The position numbers and the translations under genes were made by a program. From contig NZ_JAFEUV020000001.1 of the NCBI RefSeq assembly GCF_017355915.2, positions 620,001-684,000 on the forward strand: a stretch of DNA of 64,000 nt. The letters run 5' to 3'. Positions 1 through 8,800 of this stretch are shown piece by piece; position 1 is the stretch's first letter, and every line of letters starts with the position of its first letter. The notes under the pieces are model-generated. The model made no database searches. It was given only the letters and a program-made list of their open reading frames with translations, and had not been told where the DNA came from. The DNA comes from Telluribacter roseus. Lineage in GTDB: Bacteria; Bacteroidota; Bacteroidia; Cytophagales; Spirosomataceae.

Positions 1-83
1 GTCAGGCACTATAATTTTACAGCATAAAGCTATTGATTGACCAAAATTACAAAACATTACCAAACTAATTTTTTCCTGATTGT

Positions 84-1610
84 ATGAAAGCCAGACTTCT
101 CGGTATACTCTTACTTCTACCCCTATTTCTTTCTGCTCAACCCAAGTACTGGATATACCTGAAAGATAAAAACTCTGCTGACCAGCCAGCTGTATCCGAA
201 ACGACCATGCAGAACCGTAAGCTGCTGGGACTGCCCCTCTTCGACGAAACCGACCTGCCGGTGCAGGCAGCTTACGAAAAGGAGCTGACCAATGTCACCG
301 TTACGATCATCAACCGGTCCAAGTGGCTCAATGCCGTATCGGCTACGCTGACGCCCGAGCAGGCGTACCGGGTATCGAAGCTCCCCTTCGTCACCGACGT
401 GGTACCTATGACCTCCGGCTTCTACATAGCCCGTACCCAGCCCGTAGATAAAGCGCAGCTGGCTCCGGTGATGGCGCAGGTGCAGTCGGAGGCTTTTATG
501 CAATCGGGTTTTACGGGTAAGGGCGTAACTATTGGGGTGATTGACGCGGGTTTTTACGGGGCGGATTCGTCCTATGCCCTGCGTGATATATTCACCAGCA
601 AGCGGGTACTGGGCATTCGTGATTACGTCAAGCGCGACCGTCCGGCCACACTGTTGTACACTACGGCGGAGTCATTCTCCGATGTACACGGTACCGAAGT
701 AATGGCGGCTATCTCGGGAATGGATAAGAACGATAACATCCAGTACGGCATGGCCATGGATGCCAAGTTTTACCTGGCTCGTACCGACTACTCACTACGC
801 GAGTGGCGGGGCGAAGAAGACAACTGGATCGCGGCTATGGAGTGGATGGATAGCCTGGGGGTACGCCTGATTAATACTTCACTGGGCTACGCCCGTGGGT
901 TCTCAGATCCCAAAGAAAACTACGAACCCAAGCAGATGGATGGCAAAACCAGCGCCATCAGCCGCGCGGCCCAAATGGCCTCGGACAAAAAAGGTATGCT
1001 GATCGTGGTATCGGCTGGTAACGAAGGCGAAGACAAAAACTGGCGCATTATCTCGACTCCCGCGGATGCCAAAGGGGTACTTTCCATCGGAGCTACCAAC
1101 CAGCGGCTCTGGAACAAGATCGGGTACAGCAGTATCGGGCCGGAGTTCCTGCCGTACCTCAAGCCCAACGTGTCCTGCTTCTCGCTCTATGGTACTTCGC
1201 TGTCGGCACCGGTGATCACGGGCTTTGCGGCCTGTCTGATGCAGGCTCACCCCGAGCTGAATAACAAGGAGCTCATCGACCTGATCGAGAAGTCGGCGCA
1301 CCTGTACCCGTACGGCAACAACTACGTAGGCTACGGAGTACCCCTGGCGTCCCGTGCGCTGGCACTGGCCAAGGCTCCCTATCTGCCCTCGAATGGTACC
1401 GCAGTTAAGGCCGACGGCAAGAGCATAGAGGTACCCGTGAAGACCTCGGAAAGCACAGTGGTGATCTACCGCAAGAAGAACAAAAAGGACGTGATCGCGC
1501 AGCAGGTGGCTAAGGTACAGAATGGGGTAGTATCCCTGAAGCGCCAGACCGGTGAGCAGTACACGACCATTGACCTGAAAGATCAGGTGGTAGAGGTAGC
1601 CTGGGAGTAA
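84..1610 (+). CDS. Secreted S8 (subtilisin-like) serine peptidase
   Basis: A 508-residue exported serine endopeptidase of the subtilase family. Residues 1-19 form a typical signal peptide ending in LSAQ, so it should reach the periplasm or outside. The catalytic triad is visible as D154 (GVIDAG), H202 (DVHGTE) and S372 (GTSLSAP), with the oxyanion asparagine at N313 (SAGNEG). A propeptide-like region lies at about 20-130. About 80 residues follow the catalytic domain, too short for a full type IX secretion sorting domain, and I see no such motif. The gene stands alone and is followed by a good terminator. Family assignment is firm; substrate is unknown. Confidence 0.93.
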   Translation: MKARLLGILLLLPLFLSAQPKYWIYLKDKNSADQPAVSETTMQNRKLLGLPLFDETDLPVQAAYEKELTNVTVTIINRSKWLNAVSATLTPEQAYRVSKLPFVTDVVPMTSGFYIARTQPVDKAQLAPVMAQVQSEAFMQSGFTGKGVTIGVIDAGFYGADSSYALRDIFTSKRVLGIRDYVKRDRPATLLYTTAESFSDVHGTEVMAAISGMDKNDNIQYGMAMDAKFYLARTDYSLREWRGEEDNWIAAMEWMDSLGVRLINTSLGYARGFSDPKENYEPKQMDGKTSAISRAAQMASDKKGMLIVVSAGNEGEDKNWRIISTPADAKGVLSIGATNQRLWNKIGYSSIGPEFLPYLKPNVSCFSLYGTSLSAPVITGFAACLMQAHPELNNKELIDLIEKSAHLYPYGNNYVGYGVPLASRALALAKAPYLPSNGTAVKADGKSIEVPVKTSESTVVIYRKKNKKDVIAQQVAKVQNGVVSLKRQTGEQYTTIDLKDQVVEVAWE

Positions 1611-1651
1611 ACTTCCATTTTACATCCAACTCAATACTATTTTCATCCTAC

Positions 1652-1678
1652 GGGCAGGCTGGACCTGCCCTTTTTTTT
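1652..1678 (+). terminator. Rho-independent terminator after the S8 peptidase gene
   Basis: Perfect 7-bp stem GGGCAGG/CCTGCCC with a 5-nt loop, followed directly by eight T residues. It sits 41 bp after the peptidase stop and just before the next promoter, so it insulates the two genes. Confidence 0.88.
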
Positions 1679-1682
1679 ACTG

Positions 1683-1690
1683 TAACTTTG
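1683..1690 (+). promoter_or_regulatory. Bacteroidota -7 element TAACTTTG, probable leaderless start
   Basis: TAACTTTG matches the TAnnTTTG -7 consensus exactly and ends only 4 nt before the ATG of the HAD gene. Transcription in this phylum starts about 5-7 nt after this element, so the mRNA would begin at or next to the start codon. I see no clear -33 TTG, because that position is occupied by the upstream terminator. Confidence 0.6.
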
Positions 1691-1694
1691 CCCC

Positions 1695-2351
1695 ATGGAA
1701 AATACAATAGCTGTCATTTTTGACATGGATGGCGTGATCTGCCATACCAATCCGTACCATTCGAAGGCCTTCCGGGAGTTTTTTGCCAAGCGCGACCTGT
1801 CGCCTACCGACGAGGAGTTTGCCCAGCATATGTTTGGCAAGAGCAATAGCTATATCCTGAGCCACTTTCTGCAGAGAGAGGTAGTAGGCGAGGAGTTTAA
1901 GCAGCTGGAGGACGAAAAAGAAAGCCTGTTCCGCACCATCTACGAACCCTACATCGAGCCCATTGGCGGGCTGTTGGAATTTATTGCTAGTCTCAAACAG
2001 AACGGCGTCAAAACGGGCGTGGCCACTTCGGCTCCCTGTGCCAATCTGGACCTTATTATAGATAAGCTGGACCTGCGCAAACAGATGGAGTCCATTCTGG
2101 CCAGTGAAGACGTAACCAAGCACAAGCCCGATCCGGAAGTATACCTGACTTCGGCCCAAAACCTGGGGGTCGATCCAAAGCAGTGTGTAGTGTTCGAAGA
2201 TTCGTACTCGGGTGTTTCGGCGGCGCTCAATGCGGGTATGAAGGTAGTGGGGGTACTTACCTCCCACACGCGCGAAGAGCTACCTCCCTGCGACCTCTAC
2301 ATCGAAAACTACCACGAGATGTCGTTCGCGAAGGTAAAGGAGCTGTTCTAG
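1695..2351 (+). CDS. HAD-superfamily hydrolase, beta-phosphoglucomutase/phosphatase-like
   Basis: A 218-residue cytoplasmic HAD phosphotransferase. Motif I is DMDG with nucleophile D10 and acid/base D12; motif II is the VATSA segment; motif III lies in KHKPDPEVY; motif IV is the FEDSYSGV segment. The helical cap between motifs I and II is that of subfamily IA, which includes sugar-phosphate phosphatases and beta-phosphoglucomutases. The DMDGVI signature and FEDS context fit either, and the exact substrate cannot be read. No partner gene adjoins it. The ATG sits 4 nt after a consensus -7 element, suggesting a leaderless message, and a palindromic repeat begins 5 nt after the stop. Confidence 0.88.
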   Translation: MENTIAVIFDMDGVICHTNPYHSKAFREFFAKRDLSPTDEEFAQHMFGKSNSYILSHFLQREVVGEEFKQLEDEKESLFRTIYEPYIEPIGGLLEFIASLKQNGVKTGVATSAPCANLDLIIDKLDLRKQMESILASEDVTKHKPDPEVYLTSAQNLGVDPKQCVVFEDSYSGVSAALNAGMKVVGVLTSHTREELPPCDLYIENYHEMSFAKVKELF

Positions 2352-2356
2352 GGTCT

Positions 2357-2450
2357 GCTCGTCCCGATTTGCAATCGGGCGCGGCCCGGCAAGGGCATCT
2401 TTTTGTAGCGTCTGCGACGCGATGTAGTTTATTACGCGTCGCAGACGCTA
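2357..2450. repeat. Palindromic intergenic repeat, family 1, copy A
   Basis: Contains a small hairpin (CCCGATT/AATCGGG at 2363-2379), a GCGCGGCCCGGC core, then a perfect 16-bp inverted repeat (TAGCGTCTGCGACGCG at 2406-2421 and its complement at 2435-2450). The first 64 bp recur in reverse orientation at 48840-48903 with scattered changes. Both copies start 4-5 nt after a stop codon in the same orientation relative to the gene. This resembles REP elements mobilised by RAYT transposases; none is encoded in this window. Confidence 0.75.
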
Positions 2451-2498
2451 TACAATGCAACACCCAATTATAGATTGGGGCTAGCTAAGTCAAATAGA

Positions 2499-2528
2499 GA
2501 AGCCCGGCCATATAGGGAGCCGGGCTTC
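2499..2528 (-). terminator. Stem-loop terminator of the flavoprotein gene
   Basis: Perfect 10-bp arms GAAGCCCGGC/GCCGGGCTTC around a 10-nt loop, 29 bp beyond the stop of the leftward flavoprotein gene. On the minus strand the stem is followed by a T-rich tract. Confidence 0.7.
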
Positions 2529-2557
2529 TTCGTTATATGCTATCGGCAGACTTAAAT

Positions 2558-3466
2558 CTAAAACTCTTCGTCAATAAGATCTTTATTGATGACAGCTCCT
2601 GCTTTATTACCCGCCGCCACGGCGGCCGCAACTGACCGCATGCCATACGAGTTATCCCCTGCTGCATAGATGCCCGGTAGAGTAGTTCGCTGGAAATCAT
2701 CCACTTTGATGAAACCATGATCTGTAAGCTCGCACCCGAGTTCATTAGGAATAGAACTATGCTGCTCAAAGGGGACGCGGGCAAAAAGAGCCGAAATAAA
2801 ATAGCTGGTACCGCCCTTTAAGAGCAGATTCTGGATAGTACCCGCTTCATGTTCTACCTGCTGGATCTCTTCTTCAACAATCTCCACTCCTTTACTTTGC
2901 AGTTTGAGTACCTGGTCCTCATTCAGCGTAGAGGTACCGTTGGTAAAAAGTACCAGATCCTGGCTCCAGTTGCTTATGAGTTTTACGAATTCATAGCCCA
3001 TGTCCCCGTTGCCCAGTACACCAATCTTCTTGTGGCGTACTTCATAGCCGTGGCAGTAGGGGCAGTGTAGTATAGATATCCCCCAGCAGGCGGCGAATCC
3101 TTCAATATCGGGCATGATATCTCTAATACCCGTGGCGAACAGTACTTTTTTAGCAGTAAAGGATTCACCCTCCGTGGTTTCAACTACAAATGTATTGGAG
3201 TCCCGACTTACCTTATTTACAACTGAATCCCTGAAACTAGCGGTGGGGTAGCTAAGGGTCTGGCTAATAGCTTTATTTCGTATCGCTTCCGGCGTTTCGC
3301 CATCCTCAGTAAGGAAGTTGTGCGAGTGCGGGGTCTGGATGTTGCAGGGCCTACCGCTATCGATCAGCAGCACCTTTCGTAACGAACGCCCCAGGGCCAT
3401 GGCGGCGGAGAGGCCGGCGAAACTGCCACCTACTACTACTACATCGAATTTTTGTGTGTCGTGCAT
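2558..3466 (-). CDS. Thioredoxin-reductase-like FAD/NAD(P)H oxidoreductase
   Basis: A 302-residue flavoprotein of the two-dinucleotide-binding class II pyridine nucleotide-disulfide oxidoreductases. An N-terminal FAD site (VVVGGSFAGLSAA), a redox pair C135-P-Y-C138 in HCPYCHGYE, an NAD(P)H-binding GVLGNGDMG segment near 149, and a C-terminal YAAGDNSYGMRS flavin motif are all visible. The CPYCHGYE form differs from the CATCDG form of housekeeping TrxB and resembles the GliT/HlmI-type dithiol oxidases and related reductases, so it may act on a small-molecule or protein dithiol rather than on thioredoxin. A consensus promoter overlapping a 35-bp palindrome lies upstream, so it is probably regulated by a dimeric repressor. 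Confidence 0.85.
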   Translation of the reverse strand: MHDTQKFDVVVVGGSFAGLSAAMALGRSLRKVLLIDSGRPCNIQTPHSHNFLTEDGETPEAIRNKAISQTLSYPTASFRDSVVNKVSRDSNTFVVETTEGESFTAKKVLFATGIRDIMPDIEGFAACWGISILHCPYCHGYEVRHKKIGVLGNGDMGYEFVKLISNWSQDLVLFTNGTSTLNEDQVLKLQSKGVEIVEEEIQQVEHEAGTIQNLLLKGGTSYFISALFARVPFEQHSSIPNELGCELTDHGFIKVDDFQRTTLPGIYAAGDNSYGMRSVAAAVAAGNKAGAVINKDLIDEEF

Positions 3467-3489
3467 ATGGATTGATTGCTATGATCAGA

Positions 3490-3539
3490 CAAATGTAATA
3501 ATAAAATCCATAAATGCAACAATGTTGCATTTATGGATT
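3490..3539 (-). promoter_or_regulatory. Consensus promoter overlapped by a 35-bp palindromic operator
   Basis: On the minus strand a TTG (3517-3519) lies 19 bp upstream of TACATTTG (3490-3497), a full match to the Bacteroidota -33/-7 pattern. The -33 TTG falls inside a perfect palindrome at 3505-3539: arms AATCCATAAATGCAACA and its complement with one central base. A bound dimer would cover the -33 region and repress the flavoprotein gene. No regulator gene adjoins it. Confidence 0.75.
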
Positions 3540-3622
3540 GGGTATGACTTCAGCTACTAAGGTATGTGACAACAAGCTAGTCCGCGAGAAAAGCGGGTTG
3601 CCCACTAGTAAGGAGGGTAATT

Positions 3623-4045
3623 TTATAACTTTTCAAATAAGAGTGTTTTCTGGCTGCTCCGATCCTCTTCACCATAAAAGTGGTGCTGTAATTCATAGAA
3701 ATTAGGAATCGAAAGCTGTCGGCCTGATAGCTTCACCGGGTACTCAAACATAGCAGGCATGCTGCTGCTGTATATGACGCGCGTAATACGGAGCGTATTA
3801 TCCTTGAGTTCGTAGCCAAACAGGCCGCTGCCAGGTTTGGGTACCAGGTACCCGCTTGCGTTAGGGGCCTTACCCCGCCTTACTTCCACCCATTCGCGGT
3901 TGATGATAAGGGTGTCCTGCCGGGCCGAGCGCTCCACCCAGGTACCCCGGATAGAAGTGGGAGAGACCTTATCTGACGAACAGCTGCTGCCCAGCACCAG
4001 CCAAGTGATCAGCAGGAGCATGGTTGACGGTAATAGAGTTTTCAT
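3623..4045 (-). CDS. Small lipocalin-like lipoprotein of unknown function
   Basis: A 140-residue predicted lipoprotein. A hydrophobic N-terminus ends in the lipobox LGSSC, so the mature protein should be lipidated at Cys22. The rest begins with an RGTWVERSARQDTLIIN segment and alternates short beta-strand-like stretches, as in lipocalin-like domains common in Bacteroidota lipoproteins. No catalytic motif is seen. It lies 82 bp downstream of the GNAT gene on the same strand and may be cotranscribed or independent. Function is not recognised. Confidence 0.6.
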   Translation of the reverse strand: MKTLLPSTMLLLITWLVLGSSCSSDKVSPTSIRGTWVERSARQDTLIINREWVEVRRGKAPNASGYLVPKPGSGLFGYELKDNTLRITRVIYSSSMPAMFEYPVKLSGRQLSIPNFYELQHHFYGEEDRSSQKTLLFEKL

Positions 4046-4127
4046 CGGTGTTAATAAAGGTTAAGTACATCTGATAGACCCACTTCCTCATAGGATCGTT
4101 GGAAGAGCTACGGGGGATGGCACAGCC

Positions 4128-4526
4128 TTAGTATGTACGGTTTATGATAAAGCTGCTCTCCTGTTTGGTGAAGCCCACCTTAGGGTAGTACTCCATGGCT
4201 GTCGGTACCGATAGTAAAAGTACCATAGATTGCTCGCCTACTTTCTCTTTGGTGATCCCGATAAGTCTACGACCTATGCCTGCTTTCTGGTACTCGTGCT
4301 GGATCGCCAGATCGGCCAGGTAGCAGCTCCATACCCAGTCGGTGATGGAGCGGGCTACTCCCACGAGCTGGTCGCCGTCCCAGGCCGTCACGACCAGGTT
4401 TGCGTTTTGGAACATGAGTCGGATGCGCTCCCGGTCGTGGGTAGGGCGGGGCAGACCCGCGTTTTCGTAGAGTTCTATGACCTGCTCCGGGGTAGGAGTG
4501 GCGTCGGTCTTATAGGTTATTTCCAT
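4128..4526 (-). CDS. GNAT-family N-acetyltransferase
   Basis: A 132-residue acetyl-CoA-dependent acyltransferase of the GNAT fold. The acetyl-CoA pyrophosphate loop is seen as QKAGIGRRLI, preceded by the beta-4 strand LADLAIQHEYQ, and the C-terminal half carries AMEYYPKVGF, the usual Y-x2-GF ending. The start is the ATG giving MEITYKTD. Only 14 bp separate it from the DUF4153 gene upstream, which suggests cotranscription. Substrate cannot be inferred. Confidence 0.85.
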   Translation of the reverse strand: MEITYKTDATPTPEQVIELYENAGLPRPTHDRERIRLMFQNANLVVTAWDGDQLVGVARSITDWVWSCYLADLAIQHEYQKAGIGRRLIGITKEKVGEQSMVLLLSVPTAMEYYPKVGFTKQESSFIINRTY

Positions 4527-4540
4527 GGGTGGTCTGATGG

Positions 4541-5791
4541 CTACTTAAAACCAAATAAAAACGGAAACAGAAAGGTAACAATAGCTGCCCACAAAAAATA
4601 CAGGGGGAGATAGGCCGCTATGGTCCGACCCACTTCGGAAATGTCTTTTTTTGAAGCCACCACTCCGTATAGCTTCCCCGTGACAAGTACCAGATTCACC
4701 AGGATCAGAATATTACTACCAAGTACTACCGTGCGGTTGGGAGTAAAGCCCCACTCCGATATCCGAAACAGAATAGCCGACAGAGCAATACCATTGACAA
4801 TGATGGTAACTACCGAAAGCAGAAACAGCAGCAGGTGCTCGATGCGGTAAATGCTGGAGCGGGTACTTTCGGCTACTGAGAAAAAGATGATGGCCATGAC
4901 TCCCACCAGCAGCACGTTGAACAGAATCAGAAACTCCCGGTCGTTGTAGGGATCTTTCTGGTAGATGAGGATGGCAATCAGGTACGCGACCAGCGTCACC
5001 AGTACCAGCGGGCAGAAGAGGCGGGCAATGACGGGGGATACCCTGTTGACGAGTTGAGGGTTGGTCTGGGTGAGGTAGGTGCCCACCAGGGGAGCCGCGG
5101 ACAGACCAAAGATCACCACGTACTGGAAATAGAACTCTTCGATCCGGAGGCCGATCAGGGTAAAAAGGCCAATGGTGATTCCGGTCAGAAGTCCGCCCGT
5201 GATCAGGATCAGGCCGGTCATGATGATTAGTTCGCCATTAAAGCTGAGGTAGTCGAGGCGTTTGCGGAGGTCGTGACGGAACCCACCCGCAAAGGCTACA
5301 CACAGGAGCGACCAGAGGAACAGGGGCAGGTGCAGCATGGATAAGGCTAGCGTATCACTCTTTGGGGTATCGGGAAGCAGGTTGATAAAGATCAGGGCAG
5401 CCAGCAGTAAACCGCCCAGCAGGAGTCGGTTCTGCAAGTCAGCTTTACGCTTCCAGACAAAATAGGCAATCAGGAATGGGAATAGGATAAACCCCACATT
5501 GCGGGTATAAAAGAACTCTTCCGGGATGGATAGAATTTGGGGCAGCTTGGCAGTGGTACCCGCCAGCAGGGCCGAGACCAGTATAAACAGCAGCTCACTG
5601 GTAGAGCCCCACGACAGCCCATCATCATCGTAGTTGAGACGGGCATTCCAGACATGAGCATAAGGGCTTTCGCTCAACTGCGGGTACAAAGTATTGAACT
5701 CCCGCTTAAAAGTAGGCTTGTTATCCCGGTACAGCTTTTCCAGCTGGCGGGGGTTGTCCAGGTTGGTTAGGATCTCGCTTTTCATATCCAT
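4541..5791 (-). CDS. DUF4153-type multi-spanning membrane protein
   Basis: A 416-residue integral membrane protein with a polar N-terminus of about 65 residues and some ten to eleven hydrophobic segments. The N-terminal WGSTSELLFI segment, YFVWKRK, and the arrangement of paired helices fit the DUF4153 family, whose biochemical role is unknown. The C-terminus ends in a hydrophobic helix (FLFPFLFGFK). It is the first gene of a leftward unit with the GNAT gene. No soluble catalytic domain is present. Confidence 0.75.
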   Translation of the reverse strand: MDMKSEILTNLDNPRQLEKLYRDNKPTFKREFNTLYPQLSESPYAHVWNARLNYDDDGLSWGSTSELLFILVSALLAGTTAKLPQILSIPEEFFYTRNVGFILFPFLIAYFVWKRKADLQNRLLLGGLLLAALIFINLLPDTPKSDTLALSMLHLPLFLWSLLCVAFAGGFRHDLRKRLDYLSFNGELIIMTGLILITGGLLTGITIGLFTLIGLRIEEFYFQYVVIFGLSAAPLVGTYLTQTNPQLVNRVSPVIARLFCPLVLVTLVAYLIAILIYQKDPYNDREFLILFNVLLVGVMAIIFFSVAESTRSSIYRIEHLLLFLLSVVTIIVNGIALSAILFRISEWGFTPNRTVVLGSNILILVNLVLVTGKLYGVVASKKDISEVGRTIAAYLPLYFLWAAIVTFLFPFLFGFK

Positions 5792-5842
5792 AATAGGTTT
5801 TGCTTGGTTATATGTACTTTAATAGCTTCCTGAATAGTACGC

Positions 5843-8800
5843 TCAGTTCTCCATCTCTACCTTTCTTACATTATCGTCTATTTCCAGATCAATCAGCAGA
5901 TGATTGGGGTCAATCCCGGCACGGTCAGGCTTTTCAGTCATAGTAAGGACGAACGTCTGCTTACCAGAGCGGATGCGGTGCTTTTGCAGGTGGAGTATTT
6001 TAGCCGATTTTTCATCTGCTGCCTGCGGAGCATATACGCCCACTTCTATCCAGTCATGCATAGGTACTTTTGTCTCCCTGCCGATGCTGTCGACGGTCAC
6101 TTTACGCGCTTCCACGTCCAGCTTTACCTGCCAGGTACCTTTGGGGGTCTGCTTTGCAGTGGCTCGTTCTGTGCGGAGCTCCCAGAAGGTATTGGCTGCA
6201 AATAGATCATGCACCAGATAATGCAGCGAATCCGGCGTCACCGCCCGCAGTTCCCGATAGAAGTCGAGCGTAGTGGGTAGTGGCGGGTTAGGCGAATAGT
6301 CCCTAAGCATCCGTCGGAGCGCATCGTTCACTTTGGATTTCCCGATGTAATGCCTCAGCGCGAATAGCGCGAAGGGGCCTTTGCGGTACAGCATAAACCG
6401 GTTGTTGGCCCGGAGCAACGGAGGTGCCGCCCGCGAGCGGGGTACTTCATACTCCTGTCGCATCTGGGACATGTACTTGAGCAGGTGCTCGTAGCCCAGC
6501 GTTTCCTCCACCACCTGCATGGCAGAGTAGGTGGCGAAGCTTTCAATGAGTAAACCTGATCCCTCCACCGCGGCGGGAGCGAGGTGGATGCCCCACCACT
6601 GGTGCGCCACTTCGTGTGCCATGATGTGGTAGGGGAGGTCAAGGCCGCCTGACTTCGGGTTCATCAGGGAGTACCCTTCCGGGTAATCAATTGTCATGGG
6701 TTCGGCGTGCATCCCCCGGCCGGGACCTGGTCGCTCCAGTACACGAAAATAGGTGTACGGGTAAGGGCCAAACTCCTGTGCGTAGTACTCCAGCGAAGCC
6801 TGTGCACTTTTCACCATGCGCTCTACGTTGGCATCGTGGGTGGGATGATAGTAGATCTGAATCGTAACCGGTCTTGCTGTGCTTTCTGATCTCTGAGCAT
6901 AATTTGTTTGACCGGAGGCCAGTGGTTTGGGTACCCACCGGGCTTCCCGTACGGCGTACCTGGCTGAGAAGAGGGCGTACTCATTAAGAACTGGTGCATT
7001 GGTGGCGTAGTGAAAATATCGGCGCTCCTGTCCTGAGCCTGACAAAGGGGCTTTTGTCCACGTACGCTTGAGAGTACCTGGTGCTACCGCGATCTGATCC
7101 TTTGTGGTACCTACCACAGCTTCAAAATCCATCCGTGTGGCATGCTGAGTATCGTAGCGCGCTGACACATCGTACAGGGAGGGCCTGGCCGGACGCGGAG
7201 CCAAACTATACTTTTTTCGGTCTTCCGCATCGCTCAGGCGGCGATTTTCATCGTAACCAATAGTGGGCATCCATTCGTTGCTATCAATGTGGCTACCATT
7301 CGCAACGACTGCGTCATTCATCCCACTGTTGCTGAATCCATTGGGCTTGATATGTACCTGGAAGCTCATCTGCACGGAGTCGCCGGGCCTGAGTGGTTCT
7401 TTTAAAGAATAGATACGATATCCGAGAGCTTCATCCTGAACTATTTGGGTAGCTGCCTGACTAAAAGTAATCGCTGTTATACTAAGGTTTGGAACGCTGG
7501 AAAGATGTATGGAGTCGATAGCTACCTGGCTACGGTTCACCAGAAGGTACGTTGCCCGAATGTCAGCCGCTCCATCCTCAGGATATAGCTCAACGTGTAG
7601 CCTGGTACGTGCCAGTACGGGCTGTGGTGTAGCTTCAAACGCTCCATAGCACCGCTCATACTCCGCCCGCATCTCCATCCGCTCCTCTTGACTCAGGTAC
7701 TTATTCAGCACATTGGTATTGTAGAATACAAAACCACTTGATATGAAAACAAGAACCAGGGCCATCGCAGCGATGAGTTTGTGCTGCCCGAATCGGTGCC
7801 GGGCCAGGAGAAGCCGAGTTTTGGGTCCGCCTTCTTTGCTGCGCACCCAGAACAGAATAGCTACCACCGCCAGTAAAAAGGCCCATGATGCCCAATAGAA
7901 CTTGAACCACAGCCAGGGTGTGATATAAGGTCCGAAGCCGCGCATGTCACTGTACGACCAGCCCGTGTCGGAGGCATACACCAGCATGTTATGCTCCACT
8001 CCGATCATGGAAGCAAAAAGTATGTAACCATACGCGGCGATTGCCACCATGAGCCCGAGGTACTTTTGATTCACCACGACATGGATCACGAATACAAGCA
8101 GTGCAAAGAGGAGGTAGTTGGTAAGCTGAATGCCGAAGAGCGCCCTGATGTATACGTTGATCTCGAAATGGTGGTACTCCATCACAAGTTGGTTAATGAT
8201 TCCGGCCAACATCAGGAAGGCCATCCACGTAGTGATGATGAGCGCGAGCCCTACGAACCTACCCAGGAACAGGACCCGTTCGGGCACGGGCGTCGTGTCC
8301 GAGAGTTCATGTACCCCTGCTTCGCGTTCGCGCCAGACGAGCTCTCCGGCGTAGAAGATGGTGAGTAGGGGAATGATGATCCACTGGGTCTGGTAGCTGC
8401 TCAGCGGTGGGGTAAGTACCCTTAGTACTTCTTCCGTACGCGCCAGCAGCGGCACTCCCAACCACTCCATGTACTCGGTCGCGAACAGCCCCGTACCGAT
8501 AGCCAGTATGGCTACAAGTGTAAGTCCAGCCTGGCTACCCGCAATCGCCTTGTACGAGGCCCAGGCAATGGTGCGTGTCTGGCGCAGATAGGTAGCAAAT
8601 GCAAAATCACGGGTGATGTGGGGTATACTGGTCCGGCTGCTGGAATAGCTACGAGTAGGAGTTATCTCCAATGAAGGCTGCGCAGTGGGGAGTGCCGGAT
8701 CGGGACGGCGCCCGAATAGGGGTAACCTTAGTACGTTTGGCGTAACATGGGCCAATCGAAACCGGACATAAGTAAATAGGAGCGCACCCGCAGCCACTCC

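Noticed and set aside
2406-2450. Terminator of the HAD gene alone
   Set aside because: No T-run follows the 16-bp stem and the sequence is repeated elsewhere, so it was called a mobile-like repeat; termination may be a side effect.
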